Below are positions 1 through 12,284 of a stretch of 64,000 bases of DNA, one piece after another. The position numbers were made by a program, and so were the translations under genes. Positions within the stretch are counted from its first letter, which is position 1, and every line of letters starts with the position of its first letter. The notes under the pieces are model-generated. The model saw only the letters and a program-made list of their open reading frames with translations, was not told the DNA's origin and made no database searches. This DNA is from Helichrysum umbraculigerum (Eukaryota; Streptophyta; Magnoliopsida; Asterales; Asteraceae): assembly GCA_949592205.1 (NCBI GenBank), contig CATIUR010000001.1, positions 311,206,250 to 311,270,249 of the forward strand, read 5' to 3'.

Positions 1-60
1 CAATTAGTGGGCTCAACCACCATATATCCCATGTAGAAATAGACCCCCTTGATCTATCTT

Positions 61-116
<56 letters not shown>

Positions 117-1460
117 CAAAATATTTAATTTAATTTAATATATATATAAAACAGAATACCATGGAGAAGCTTGAGCCATTGATTAGGTTCCCTAATTAGA
201 TATCAATGACCTATATTTGTTTAAAATAAGTACACTTAACACCCTCTAAATATTTATTACTTTTTTAACTAAGATTTTTGGATATGTAACAATAAAAATT
301 ACACCCGGCTCAGCTACCAAACAATCGGATAATAACTTTGTAAATTTAAAAATATGAGTTGAGTTCAAATGAGTACAAAGATTTTAGTGAAAATGAAAGA
401 ACCAATGAGGGAGCTTCATTTGAAAGGGTACAATATGTTGAGTCACTGGTCGCTGACTAACTCAATGATAACAAACTCGATGAAGGAAATGATTAAGTCA
501 AAGCTGCTGTTGCTGAAGTTTGTACTCGCTAGTCGCTGTTCATTCTACTCAAGGAAACTGATATACTGAGGAAGATTAAAACTCAACTTTGTGTGTCGCT
601 GACTTCAAGACTTGCAGCGAGAGTTTTACATCTTTAAATGAATAAAGGCAAAAGTCACTGCCCTAATAAAAGCCAGTTGCTGAAGATTTATAATTCAAGT
701 CATTCTACAAGAGCATGTTAGCTCGCAGTGAGTGAGGAGAATTATTTATCTTCAGTGACTCCCCTAAATAAAGTTTCTACACAAGTACGAGTCGCTCTTC
801 ACTTATACATCAGCAAGTATTCCTCATACAAACAAATATCTGAAGGATTATGTGGCAGCAAGTGATTGGTGTTAAGGTAAATGAGATATTCGCGGTAACA
901 GAATTGGGACCCTTAGAATATCGGTTAACAAGAGATCAAGCCAATCAAGCAACGACACGTGTCATTCCAAGATCATATTTTATAGGAGATATTTACGGGA
1001 TATTTGTAGTATATATAGAGCAGTATGTTGTACTTAGAAACTAGTCGTCTGTACGTGTTAATCACTTGTTCGTCAGTGAGTAGTTAGTCTAAGCACGTAG
1101 CAGCGATCAGCGAGTGAACATGTGGCTTGTTTGTCAGCTACTGTTCATCTCAGTTTGTAATAATTAGCTTAAGTGTTTGATTTAGATTATCTTTGGCTAG
1201 TCTATTCCACAATCAACACTCAGTGAATTTTGTGATCAATAAAATTCATCTTCCAGCTATTATTGCATTGTTATTTAACTGTTATATCTTTCTGTGATAC
1301 TCTGTTTACATATACTCTATATTTACGATTAAAAACTTGAATAAATAACATAGTTAAAATGTGAAAAAGTTTTTAATTGTATTCAACCCCCCTTCTACAA
1401 TTAAACTTTACTTATTGCGATTCCAAATCACTAAACAATAGTGATTCAGGGACTCTTAAT
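1..1460 (+). mobile_element. Probable 5' LTR and flank of the decayed Ty1/copia element
   Basis: This stretch immediately precedes a primer-binding site and a copia gag frame, so it must contain the 5' LTR. The CCCCCC-TTCT run near 1387 resembles the end of SIRE-type copia LTRs. I cannot fix the left boundary (a TGAGTTGAG start near 354 is one candidate) and found no matching 3' LTR in the window. The short frames at 369-569 and 850-1044 do not look like proteins. There are repeated CACTG/CAGTGA words but no gene. Confidence 0.5.
62..114. repeat. (TA)n microsatellite
   Basis: Uninterrupted alternating TA tract of about 50 bases near the left edge of the window. Confidence 0.95.
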
Positions 1461-1472
1461 TGGTATCAGAGC
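1461..1472 (+). other. Primer-binding site, copia element
   Basis: TGGTATCAGAGC, complementary to the 3' end of plant initiator-methionine tRNA, lies just upstream of the copia gag frame and orients the element on the plus strand. Confidence 0.9.
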
Positions 1473-1505
1473 AGAGTTGGTTTAAATTAATTAGCCAGAT
1501 CTGCA

Positions 1506-2366
1506 ATGGAAACAGTAAAGTACAGTTGTGTGGACTCTGAGTATCAAAAGGGAAATGGTTCTACTACCAAACCTCCAGCGCTTGATCCCTCTAGGATTGA
1601 AACCTGGATGTCCCGGATGATGATGTTTTTGGATCTTGTTGATGATCGTCTTTGTAATATCATAACCAATGGTCCTCATATTCCAACCACTATTATTCCT
1701 ATTGTTGCAGCTACTGCAACTACTCCGGCTATACAAGAAGTGGTTGTGCCAAAAAGAGAGGAACAATGGTCGGATTAGGACAAAAGGTTAGTAAGATTAG
1801 ACAAACAAGCTAAAATCTACATAGGCATGGCACTACCTGATGAAGTGTTTGAATCAATTAGGCTTTGTTGGACTGCTAAGGATATGTGGGACACCCTTAG
1901 GAATATATTTATTGGAACTCCTGATATTATTCGCTGCAAGGAAGTAAATCTCACTCGCCAGTATGAGTTGTTTGCAATGGAACCCAACGAGTCTCTATCT
2001 TCTACTTATACCAGATATCAGTCACTGATGAACAAAATGGAAAAGGATGGTATAGGTAAAGAGCAGAGGTTTGTGGTTGAAAAGTTTCTTGAACTTTTGC
2101 CAAGGAAAATTTGGGGAACTATTGCTACCTGCACAAGACAGAGGAATGATTATACAATGCTTAATCTAACTCAAGTCTATGGTATTTTACTCAACTAGGA
2201 GCATTCTGAAAAGCAAGCTGATCAAAGTGAGCATATTCGTGCAACACTTAGAAGTTAAAAGATATCGAATGCCCTTGTAGCTGAGCTTGAAGAAATAATT
2301 AGAAGCGGAAGTCAAAAATCTCAAAGCTGAGCTCAAAGTCGCTGATAGCCGATGATGAAGGTGAAG
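1506..2366 (+). pseudogene. copia gag, N-terminal part (UBN2-type), broken
   Basis: The frame starts 34 bases after the PBS with METVKYSCVD. It continues in the same frame through a TAG stop (1776-1778) into a segment with RLCWTAKDMWDTL and YTRYQSLMNKMEKDG, which is typical of the copia Gag (UBN2 family) capsid-like domain. A second stop at 2196-2198 is followed by a decayed tail that includes further stops. The copy is then cut at 2366/2372 by the solo-LTR insertion; the rest of gag resumes at 11760. In the intact family this protein forms the cytoplasmic virus-like particle. Here it cannot be made as one chain. Confidence 0.85.
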
Positions 2367-2965
2367 GAGCTTGTCGCACCCCCAAATTCGGGTTGCGGAA
2401 GCGAATCGGGTCGGGGCGCGACTAATCAATAATCAAAACACACAGGGTATATAATGAACGACATCTACATGCATCGTTTACAAAAATACATTGATTTTAA
2501 TAAAGTATACAATAGTTAATAAGTTACAAAAGCTCGGTAACCTATCCGAGAGATTCTATGGCATTACTACTTTTACAAAATATAATAATGCAGGAAAATT
2601 TCTTGATTGTTTGCATGCGACTCGAGCTATGTAATCCTGAGCAGTCCTACTACTGCTGTGTACCTGAGAACACATGCTAAAAGGGTCAGCTAACGCTGGT
2701 GAGCTCACAGGAGTAATGATGAAAAAACAATGTATGAACCACAAGATTTAGTATAATGATTTGAAATCAATCAAATAAATATGTATATTACTGCCATGAG
2801 CTCATAGTTTGAGCTTAACTGAGGGGTCAGGATCACAATCAAGTGCCTGATCGAGTTTGCCTCCTGCATGTGCCTAATCATACACATGTGTGAACAAATG
2901 ATAATGCGTCCATTCGACCGCAGTCGTGGTAGCGCGACTAACCCGGATGGGGATTGTCAATCCCA

Positions 2966-2977
2966 TATGGTACCATA
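2966..2977. repeat. 12-bp perfect palindrome TATGGTACCATA
   Basis: Self-complementary site inside the LTR leader. It corresponds in context to a 16-bp palindrome at 33361 and a BamHI-centred palindrome at 40457 in related LTRs. Confidence 0.8.
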
Positions 2978-3529
2978 CACTAACACTCGCGCTAAATCTA
3001 TACTAACAAACTATGATGTGGAGGGCTTCATGATTAGTAAAAATAACTCATGCAGTCAATATATCGAGTTTTGTACTTGTGTTCACATGTAAATAAAAGG
3101 AAGCATGTGTTCCCACCCTTGTGTTTAAAACAGTAAAATGAGGGGCTATGAGACTCACCTGAGTCTGATGATATGCAGTGAAGCAAATGTGATGTAGTAA
3201 AATGAGGTGTCCGGAGACTGTAACCTGCCGGGCGTTCAAGACGGGCAAGGTTATAAGTATATGTAGACGTCTCAAAAGACCGTCCATGCTAGTTGTTCAT
3301 CCAACTAGTAATGTCCAAATTATTTGGTTTGATTTGTTTGTTTGTGTTTTGAAAACGTTTACGGCCCGTTGGTGATGGTTTGTAATAATAATCTCAACTA
3401 TTATTATTATACTCATGTTGTTGTATACATAATATAGTATATATGTCTTGTGTATAAGTTGTATCGTATCTGATTTGTTTGATATAGCATGTTTCAACAC
3501 TTAGAGAAATAATTCAATTTTCTGTTTTT

Positions 3530-3895
3530 GGCGACACTAGGCTAGTATCGCTATAGGCGACACTAGTTAGGCGACACTAGGTGAGCGTCGCTGGATTTAT
3601 GATTTTTAATTGATTAGCGACACTAGATTAGTGTCGCTATGGGCGACACTTCTTTAATTATGGCGTCACTAGGGTAAGTGTCGCTATAGACGACGTCAAA
3701 TTGATTTTGGCGACACTAGGCTTAGTGTCGCTATAGGCGACACTGGATAAGGTGGCGTCATTCGGTCAGTGTCGCTATCTACGACATAATTGATTTTTAG
3801 CGTCACTAGGTTGAGTGTCGCTAGGCGACACTTAATCAGTTTAGGCGTCACTGGGCTAGTGTCGCTATAGGATTTGGCCCTCTAGCGACACTAGT
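3530..3895. repeat. Cluster of GCGACACT / AGTGTCGC hairpin units
   Basis: More than a dozen copies of GCGACACT or its complement AGTGTCGC are arranged as inverted pairs. The best pair is 3616-3638: arms AGCGACACTA and TAGTGTCGCT (10 bp, perfect) with a 3-base loop. Another at about 3713 has 9-bp arms and a 4-base loop. Some arms carry GCGTCACT instead of GCGACACT. The cluster lies within the candidate leader intron of the solo LTR. Confidence 0.85.
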
Positions 3896-4836
3896 GGCTG
3901 ATCAAGTTTTAACTTTCGGTTCGATGGTCAAATCGGTTTGACCCGAGACTTTTACACAAGTCTTAAAATGGTCCAATAAGTTCAATAAAATTATGGGTTC
4001 GTGTCGGGGTTCACCCAAAGTGTCGGTTTTGTGAAATGACTAAAATAGCCCTTGTGTTTATATTTTCAGATTTTCGACTCGATAAACCTCTCGTTTTCTA
4101 CACTTTTTACTCCAAACCAAGTCTTACCAAAAATCACAGTTGGACATACATATGTCTAATTCATTTATCCATTTTATGGTATTTTTATAAGTTCATTTAT
4201 TATTTTTAACAAAAATAAATATGAAGAGTGGTCGGTTTTGGTCTAAAACAGACACTAGCTCAAAGATCAGCTTCTACACCAAAATACGTGTATTTCTGGA
4301 AAAGGTCAAAGAAGAACTTTTTGTAGAGGACATCCATACCGAGACTTCGGTATAAGATTCATGTGTTGATTCATCATATAACTCAAGTTATATCCTATTT
4401 GGTGCGACAAAAATTCTGGTCAGAAAACTGTTAACATATATATGTTAATAAAAACATGTTTCAAGCTTTGATTTGGAAATTTTCTTGTTAAATTAGCAAC
4501 ATAACATATTTACAAGGGTTAACCAAGTAAATCTAGAGAGAGAAAGTAAATCCTTACAAGGAAAGAAGGGGATCTAGAGAGAGATGGGATGGTGATGCTC
4601 CAAACTTGCTTCCTAGCTCCTTTTCCATAGCTTTCTTCAAGTAAAATGGTGGTGGATGATGGTAGATGATGGTGGTTGTGATGGATGATGATGATGCCAT
4701 GGGTAAGGAAGAGGAAGGAGAGAAAGAGTGTGTGTTTTAGTGAGAGAAGCTAGAGAGTGGGAGATGAGAACATAATGAGTAAATTATGGATCTTGGTTTG
4801 TTTTAGTCAAAGAGAAAACATAATCCCCATTTTTTT

Positions 4837-4855
4837 GGGGGGGGGGGGGGGGGGG
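4837..4855. repeat. Poly-G tract (19 G) after T7
   Basis: Homopolymer run inside the solo LTR, directly before GTGCTAAGCC. The length may be affected by sequencing error. Confidence 0.9.
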
Positions 4856-5375
4856 TGCTAAGCCAGCTCCAAGGAGGCCCCACCAAGGGGGTGGTGTCTC
4901 CAAATTTTGTTCCTTCAGTTTGCGCTCCGTGCGGTGTTCGCTTCCCCGGTCGTTTAAACGTTCGTTTGTAATTTAAACGTTGTACGTACGTGTTTTAAAT
5001 AACGTTTGAATTTCGATGTTTTTAACTTGAAGTCTCACTTAATATCACTTGAAAACATCTATAAAAATGTTTGGTTATAGTGTCGGTATTGATTTGCGTG
5101 TTCGTGTTTCGGTTGTTTAATTGTGTAACGTTTAAACTAAACTTTTTTTTATTATTATCGGTATAATTAACGATATATTTAATCATCAAATCCATGCAAA
5201 ATAATATATTTTAAGTTTATAAAATATATATTTTGACGTTTATTCGATTGTCGGGCGCGTTTCGCGTGTTTTCGGTCGTTTCTAAGCATTTTATACGATA
5301 CGAAATACTTACGGAATATTATCAAAATAATATTTAGAGATAAATATGTTTATCAAATAATTTTATATATATATA

Positions 5376-5600
5376 TTTTTTTTTTGGTAAAGGGTGTTAC
5401 CCCGGCAAATATTATATACCAAAGATGAAGCGTTACAATACAAGTGGAAACCACAAAGCTTAGACTAGAAAAGACTAAGCATATATACTTGACAGGCCAA
5501 GTATATAACTACCTCTAAACAACCAAACAAAGCCTGAATAAAACATAAGCAAATGGCACACCACGCAATGATCCACTGCAAACGCATCGAACAAAAGACA
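5376..5600 (-). other. LINE 3' UTR and poly-A tail
   Basis: On the minus strand this runs from the ORF2 stop to GGGTAACACCCTTTACC followed by A's. The end resembles the tail of the second LINE at 37607, which reads GGTAAACTTTACCC before its A tail. A shared 3' tail is what plant L1 reverse transcriptases recognise. Confidence 0.75.
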
Positions 5601-8600
5601 TCAATCTTCACTCACAAGAGACCTTGGGATTTTCCAAATCTCCATAGCCCTCCTCACAGCAGCCGAAGGCTTAAAAGAGAAAGAGTTAACTTTGAGTCGA
5701 ACAACCTCTATAATAGAAGCAACCACATGATCTTTGGATCGTTTTTGATTCTTAAACACCCGAAGATTACGTTCATGCCATATGATATAAGAAGTAACCC
5801 CGAGGAGTAATTTAAATATAATACTTCGGATAGACCTCCTAGCAGCAATCGGGTTAACCCACAAAACACAATCTAGTAAACGAACAACTTGGAGAGGATA
5901 ACCAGCAAACCGAAGAACATCCAGCCAAACCTGTGAAGAAAAATTACACTAAAAAAACAGATGAGAGTGAGAATCAGGTTGGGAATTGCACAAAGGACAG
6001 CGAAGCAGGTTTAAGTTGGTTGCAGGACCGACATCCCATTGCTTCAATCTATCCTGAGTCTTCAACTTTCCTCCAACAGCAAGCCAAAGATGAATAGAGT
6101 GCCGAGGAATACATTGAGGGAACCAAATAACAGAAGACCAATTGACTTTCTCAGCCCTTGGCCTAATAGAGTCCCAAACATAGCTGATACGAAAATCAAC
6201 CAGAGCACCTTCAAACGTACGCCAATATAGCTTATCAGGAACATTAGACAAGCTCGGACTAGGAAGCTGGGATAATCTGAGAAATCGCGAGAGCCAAGAG
6301 TCAGGCCAATTCCAAGCATTATCCACAACAACATCCGCAATCTTATCCCTTATCTGAAATTCTCTTGTAATAGAATAACGAGGAAGAAAATTAGACAAGG
6401 GACAAACCGAGTGCCAAATATCAAACCACACTGAAACAGAAGTACCGTTACCAATACAATACCAGAAATGTCTTCTGACTAAATCCCGCATCATAAGAAT
6501 CTTGCGCCAACACCAACTCAAGTCTCCTCTAACCGGGACTTCCCAGAAGCTTTTTCTTCTCATCTTATACCAGTAAATCCAACGAACCCACATTGAGTCC
6601 TTATGAATTAAAATGTTCCAAATATGCTTAGTCATAAGAGTTTTATTCCAAACATCGAGTCTCTTAATTCCAAGCCCACCTTCCTCCTTAGGAAGACACA
6701 CAACTTTCCAAGAAACTTTAGCTTTACCTTTCTTCATATCTCCTTGACACCATAGAAAGCCTCGAATCAGACCTTCTATTTGTTTTATGATACTAGATGG
6801 AAGAATCAGCAGAGCCGCCCAATAGCTCTGAAGAGAGGAAAGAACAGAAACCACCAACTGAAGTCACCCAGCCAGAGAAAGCCACTTATTCTTCCAATTC
6901 CCGATTCGGTTACGAACCTTCTCAACCAAAGGATTACAATCACGAGCTAATAACCTGGTAGAGATGAGAGGGACCCCCAAATAACGAACCGGGAAAGTGC
7001 CTTCAGCAAAAGGCATGAAATTAGGAATACCCTGCCTCACAGACTGAGGCACATTACAAAAAAACGCTGTACTTTTAGGAAAGCTTGGAGCTAATCCCAA
7101 GACTCCAGTAAACTCATTAAGCGCATCGGAGATCACCTTAACAGAAGTGACATTACCCTTACAAAAAAGAAATAAGTCATCTGCAAAACATATATTAACA
7201 ATATGTTGACTATCACAATAATTATGATAATCAAACCCTTCCGTTCTATCAACCTGACGACGAATTAGCAAAGTTAAAATCTCCATAACCAGAGTGAACA
7301 GATATGGCGACATCGGGTCACCTTGACGAAGACCCCAACCGCCTTTAAAAAACCCATAATTTTGGTCATGGAGACAAATAGAGTACGTCACAGTTGAAAC
7401 ACAAGTCATAATCAGGTTTACCATATGAGGATGGAAGCCAAACCCATGTAAAACATTGCGTAAAAAGGTCCAATCCACCGTATCATAAGCCTTATGAATA
7501 TCTACCTTAAAAGCACACCTCGGCACTCCTTTAGAAAGATGATAACCCCTCATTAATTCCTGAGTTAACAGAATATTATCAGATATAGACCTACCAGGGA
7601 CAAATGCCGACTGATTCTCACTCACCAAATCACCCAATCCTTCTTTAATCCGATTAGTAATAACCTTACTAATGCATTTGTACAAGACATTACATAGAGA
7701 AATGGGCCGAAAATCAGTGATTCTAGATGGTGTTGTTACCTTAGGGATTAACACAATAGAAGTGTGATTAATTTCCTTTAGTAAACAACCATTAGAAACA
7801 AAATCCCGAACTGCCTTAAAGATATCATCACCCACTATACTCCAAGCCTTCTTATAAAAAGCTGCAGAGAAGCCATCAGGACCCAGGGATTTGTTATCCC
7901 CAATGGAAAACATCGCCATCTTTACATCTTCTTTTGTGACATCACGAATCATAGCATTAGCAATCCCAATAGGAAGCTTTCGTTGGAACAGATCGTCATC
8001 ATTCAAGGGCTGGATAGTATTAGATTGACCAAAGAAGTTACGAAAATGATCCACAAATGCAAGAGGGACCTGATCTCCTTCATGCCGAGAGTTATGAGAA
8101 TCAATCACCAAATTAATACGATTTCGGCTAACCTTTTCTTTCACCGCATTATGAAAATATTTAGTGTAACTATCACCTTCACGAAGCCAATCAATTTTTG
8201 ATTTCTGCTTTAAAAAACGTTCCTCATCTAGAACAGCTTGCTTATAAGCCATAAGATACTGGCAAGCTTCCTCTCTTAACTCAATCGAATCAGGATGCGA
8301 ATCAAGATCCTTCTGGACAATATCCAGCTCATGACGGAGTTTAGAAACCTTAGCATGTAAATTCCCTTGACTTCTCATAAGTTGCCGAAGAGGTTTCTTA
8401 AGACTCTTCAATTTACTAGTAATCTGAAACATAGTAAACCCATCCACCTGAATCATCCAAACATCCTTAACAATCGAAGCAAATTCAGCCTTGGAAGCTA
8501 AAAAATTAAAGAACCTGAAAGGTTTAGGAACCCTGCCAATAGACGAAGGTAATTTCAGCACCGCAGGAGTATGATCAGATATGCGATAGGGTTGGAAAAC

Positions 8601-9260
8601 CGCAACTAAACCAGGCCATAATGAAGTCAGTTCCACATTACTCATAATCCTATCAATCTTTCTGAAAATTCCATCATTACTCTTGGGCTTTTGATTCCAT
8701 GTAAAATGGAAACCCGAGCAATTTACATCCACCATACTAATGTCCTCCACGCAGTCTTTAAATTCACGCATGGCAATAGAAAAACACGATGAGCCAACAG
8801 AAGAGTCCTCTAGATTAAGAAGAGCATTAAAATCGCCCATAATTGCCCACGGTCTTCCATTAACAAACTGATTATGAATGCGTAAATTTTGCCACAACTC
8901 CCTCCGATGAACGTGGGAATTCTCAGCATATATAAAATAGCAAAAGAAAGTCTTTTGCACCGCACGAACCCCAATTTGGCAATGAATGACCTGATCAGAA
9001 GAAGCTATATGCAACAAATCAACTGCATTAGGATCCCAGCCAAGAATAATCCTCGTTCCAACAACACAGTAGCTTACATTCGACATCCAATTCCAGTGAG
9101 AAAGAATGTTCGAACATATCGGGTTGAGCTTAGAAGCGAGGATATGAGACTCCAGAATGGCACAAACACTTAAATTATTATCACGAATCACCTGTTGAAC
9201 CTCATTTTGTTTCGGGATGTGGTTCATGCCCCTAATATTCCAGGAAGCAATGCTAATCAT
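5601..9260 (-). pseudogene. LINE ORF2: AP endonuclease - reverse transcriptase - zf-RVT, broken
   Basis: The chain would be about 1,220 residues, close to the usual plant L1 ORF2 size. The N-terminal endonuclease/exonuclease/phosphatase fold shows SWNIRGMN, GDFNALL and SDHTP. The reverse transcriptase shows LIPK, FRPISLCNVLYK and the catalytic FADD. The C-terminal part carries the RVT-associated zinc-binding region (W-rich, CPLC). The role in the family is to nick target DNA and copy its own RNA at the nick. ATG 9260-9258 overlaps the ORF1 stop by a few bases, the usual compact arrangement. Two in-frame stops, TGA at 6864-6866 and TAG at 5949-5951, break the chain after the RT core and again near the end. 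All three segments stay in one frame, so damage is by point mutation. Confidence 0.92.
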
Positions 9261-11284
9261 TGGAAACATTAAGACCGGGAGTGCTTGCCCCCTCAGAAGA
9301 GAATGCTTTCTTCGGATCACCCACGAAGTCCGCCGTCTCATTAAACCCACCTTCCACATCACTAACATCATCCCCATCATTGACTAAAGATTTACCCCTA
9401 TCTTTTACCTCATTAGTCATTTTAGGAATTTCCGATTCAAACTCGGGCTTATCACTAGCCTCAACCTCAGACCTTAAGACATCAAACCGATTACCTACAG
9501 GCACCTACTGCATATTAGATCTCTGAACATTAGACTTAGACGTTTGACCCAGATCTTTTGGCCGATACACAAACTTAGGTTTCGGATTATGAATTACAAA
9601 TCCGTCCTTAGCTTTAACTTGCTTTGTACGTACAACTTGTTTTGGAACAATAAATTCATCATTATTAACCTGGGGGACTTTCTTAGCAGCCTCCTTTACC
9701 ACAGTTTTCGGGCACTCAGAATCTTTATGTCCAAATATCTTACACAAGCTACACCGAGGTGGTTTCCACTCATACTCAACACGAACCGTATACAGTTTTT
9801 CCATTACCCTCAACCTTTGGAATTGCAACAATAACATTCTCTCTTAGGGCAGAATCCGAATCTACTTCCACCATAGCACGGGCAAAATTTGGATGACCCC
9901 ACGATTCCATACACATAGTACTTGTGTAAGAATCCAGCATTAGAGTTGTACCAACCTTTGTAGCAATAGCACTTAAACCAACCTCATTAAAAGCAAGGAG
10001 AGGAATATTATGGAGTTTTATCCAAACCGGAACTTTAGATAAATCTTCCTTGTCCAGATCCACATCCGAAGTCCATTTCCTAAGAATAATGGGTACCAGC
10101 CTAATCATCCAAGGACCCCCTTCTATGACCTGATTCATCCCAAATTCAGAATTGAATTTAAAGAAAAAGAAACCATTTGCGTGCATCATGACCCTTTCAA
10201 TTCCAAATTTCTTCCATGCATTCATTACGTAATTCTGAACCACTGGGAATGCCAATCTTTTACCTATAAAATAACCATATAAAGTATGAACATACTTTTT
10301 ACTTGCCTCTTTAACCGTTTCCAAGGGGATCTCTAAATCCGCTTCAATTCCCGATGGGGGTGCCAGATTCAGACGTCGAAAGTTAACCTTACGATTAACA
10401 CTCTTATCCGCAGCTTGAGCATATGATAGCGCCCCATTCAAAGGGTTAGAAGACTTAGGATTTGTAACCAGGACAGTAGCAGCATGTAATCTGTCCAAAC
10501 CTTTGAAATCATATGCCGGTTTCTGCCTATAATCACCCCCTTGAGTCTCCTCATCATCACTTACATCGGTATCATAAGCCATATCCAAATTTTCAGTATC
10601 TTTATCCATAGGATTATCAACACCGTCTACCTTCTCCTTAATAACAGGCTGCACCGGAATAGATGGAGGATCAGGGATTTTACGCAGGTCAGGGACCTTA
10701 ACCTGATCAACACTTCCACTAGATTTTGAAACAGACGCCAAATTCTGATTAGAAGAAACAGTCGAGGTCCTTGGCACCTGTTTAGGCAAAGCATACGGGT
10801 TTTTAATCCTTTCAAATCGTTCATCAAGAGAGGCAAAAAAATCCTCACTGTTCATCTGCGAATCCATTTTGGAGCTTATATTAAACGAAGTAGATTTAGA
10901 ACCCCTAGCCGCATCAAGCTCCATCAAATTAGTGTAAACCCTAGACAAATCATCTAGCCGTGTATCCGCATCACTTGAGTTAAGACTAACACCCAAAGTT
11001 GAACGTAGCACACCAATATTACCATCATTATTACCAGATTTGAAAGTAGCAGCAGAATCAGAAACCCTAGATTGAAGAAAACCGGAACCCAGATTAGGGT
11101 TTAGATTAGCGATCGGAATACCTGCCGGAGCATCTTGACCATGTAATGATTGCGTAGACTTCGTGGAATCTGAATCAGAAGACGAAGCAATGCCCCCACG
11201 ATCACCATCACTCTTCATACCACCCATCTTTGTAGCAGAAACCCTATTCTTCTTTTTCTTCTTCTTACTTGCCGGCGAAGTCAT
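9253..11284 (-). pseudogene. LINE ORF1: DUF4283 RNA-binding protein with zinc knuckle, broken
   Basis: From the ATG at 11284 an open frame of 502 codons holds a low-complexity Ser/Asp-rich N-terminus, then the DUF4283 (RRM-like) core with YGYFIGKRLAFPVVQNYV and GGPWMIRLVPIILRKW. A frameshift near 9800 moves the reading into a second frame with WKPPRCSLCKIFGHKDSECP, a CX2CX4HX4C knuckle. An in-frame TAG at 9505-9507 precedes the acidic tail that ends at 9253. The family protein binds LINE RNA and forms the particle with ORF2. This copy cannot make a complete chain. It is closely similar in design to the ORF1 at 54605-55850. Confidence 0.9.
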
Positions 11285-11533
11285 ACTCTAAAAAAACGAA
11301 AATAATACCCCAAAAAAAACCACAAGAACAGATTTATTGCATAAACAGATTACGAGGAAATCAAAAAACAAATCAGAAATATCGTAGAATGACCAGATTA
11401 ATCAACGATTAAAGCTCCGTGAATGAAACCCTAATCGCTTTTTTTAGAGAGAGAGAGAGAGGCCGGCCACGTTGGTTATGTCTGAAAAATATTTTCAAAA
11501 TCATTACTCAAAAACAACTCATTTTGCAAAAAC
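11285..11533 (-). other. LINE 5' UTR
   Basis: Leader between the candidate 5' target duplication and the ORF1 start. It includes a GA/CT microsatellite near 11447-11461. Internal promoter function is expected for the family but no motif is certain. Confidence 0.55.
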
Positions 11534-11759
11534 CAAATAATTTCATATTATTCAATAAATTGAGTTCACCAACATCCGTATTATTGTATCGGGATCTGCC
11601 CGATATGAAAATGCACGATTCAAATAAATCGCGTACTTGTATATATTCTCAAATATATATAATGATACACATAATTAGCCTATTACAAAACTAATTACAT
11701 GTATTACAAAGTGATTAGGACCTAATAATTTGCCCTAATTTGTCGGGTGTCACAGAGCT

Positions 11760-12284
11760 GAAGAACAGTCAGAGTATGAGTATGATGAGGGTCTATAAAA
11801 GCTAGAAAGAGATATGGCAATGATGGTTGCAAATTTCAGAAGAAATACCAGATCAAAAAGATTTGCTGGTGCTCCATCAACTGATAATTTCAAATCAAAA
11901 GGTGATTGCTACAAGTGTGGTAAGCCTGGCCATTTCGCTGCTTATTGTAGATCCAAGTCAATCAACCCAATCCCTGAACCAAAGCCAAGCTTTCGAAATG
12001 AAAAGTACAATAAGTACAAAGGAAAGTATAAAAAGCTGAAGGCAATGTCCAAATCTGGGAAGAAGAAGGGTAAAGGATTTGTCATTGAAGAAGGTTCTTT
12101 CAGTGACTCTGACTCATCATCATCTGATGAAGAAGAAGCAATGATCTGTTTAGATAAGGATTACTGTTTGATGGCTGATGATGCTGCTTTCCATGAGGAC
12201 ATTAAAGAAGTAGCTCATAAATGTTCAGCATCTGGATGGGATCCTGAAACTCTCTACAAGGTACATTGTTTTAAGTCATATTGA
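11760..12284 (+). pseudogene. copia gag, zinc-knuckle segment
   Basis: Resumes the copia gag directly after the right-hand GAGCT duplication. The frame from 11814 carries CYKCGKPGHFAAYC (CX2CX4HX4C, near residues 33-46). A Lys-rich stretch and a Ser/Asp/Glu-rich acidic stretch (SDSDSSSSDEEE) follow. The zinc knuckle binds element RNA in the nucleocapsid. An upstream TAA at about 11796 and a TGA at 12282-12284 break the chain; after the TGA the same frame continues from 12327. Confidence 0.85.

Larger units (their letters stand above)
2665..4556 (-). other. Candidate leader intron within the solo LTR
   Basis: On the minus strand a splice-donor-like CCTT|GTAAGGATT (near 4556) follows a purine/pyrimidine-rich leader. 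An acceptor-like TGTTCTCAG|GTAC lies near 2665. The same pair of signals recurs at matching places in the other gypsy LTRs of the window. A second donor-like CAG|GTGAGT is near 3160. Splicing is inferred only. Confidence 0.4.
5376..11533 (-). mobile_element. L1-type LINE, nearly full length, inactivated
   Basis: A non-LTR element with 5' UTR, ORF1 (9253-11284), ORF2 (5601-9260) and 3' UTR ending in a poly-A tail (poly-T at 5376-5385 on the plus strand). A candidate imperfect target duplication of about 15 bp (CAAATAATTT-[T/C]-ATAT) lies at 5354-5368 and 11534-11548. ORF1 has one frameshift and one stop; ORF2 has two in-frame stops. Its insertion site is in the gypsy solo LTR, and its strand matches the LTR sense direction. 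Confidence 0.9.
2372..11754 (-). mobile_element. Ty3/gypsy solo LTR (minus), interrupted by a LINE
   Basis: Begins TGTCGCACCC and ends GGGTGTCACA, near-perfect inverted termini of the TGTGACACCC type. It is flanked by the 5-bp target duplication GAGCT (2367-2371 and 11755-11759). Comparison of its ends with the LTRs at 31344 and 38250 puts its sense direction on the minus strand. No PBS, PPT or coding region is seen, so after subtracting the LINE (about 6.2 kb) a lone LTR of about 3.2 kb remains. It probably arose by LTR-LTR recombination of a complete element. Confidence 0.88.

Noticed and set aside
1461..1472. TGGTATCAGAGC sites as tRNA gene fragments
   Set aside because: They match only the 12-14 bases complementary to a tRNA 3' end and sit at LTR edges, so they are primer-binding sites.
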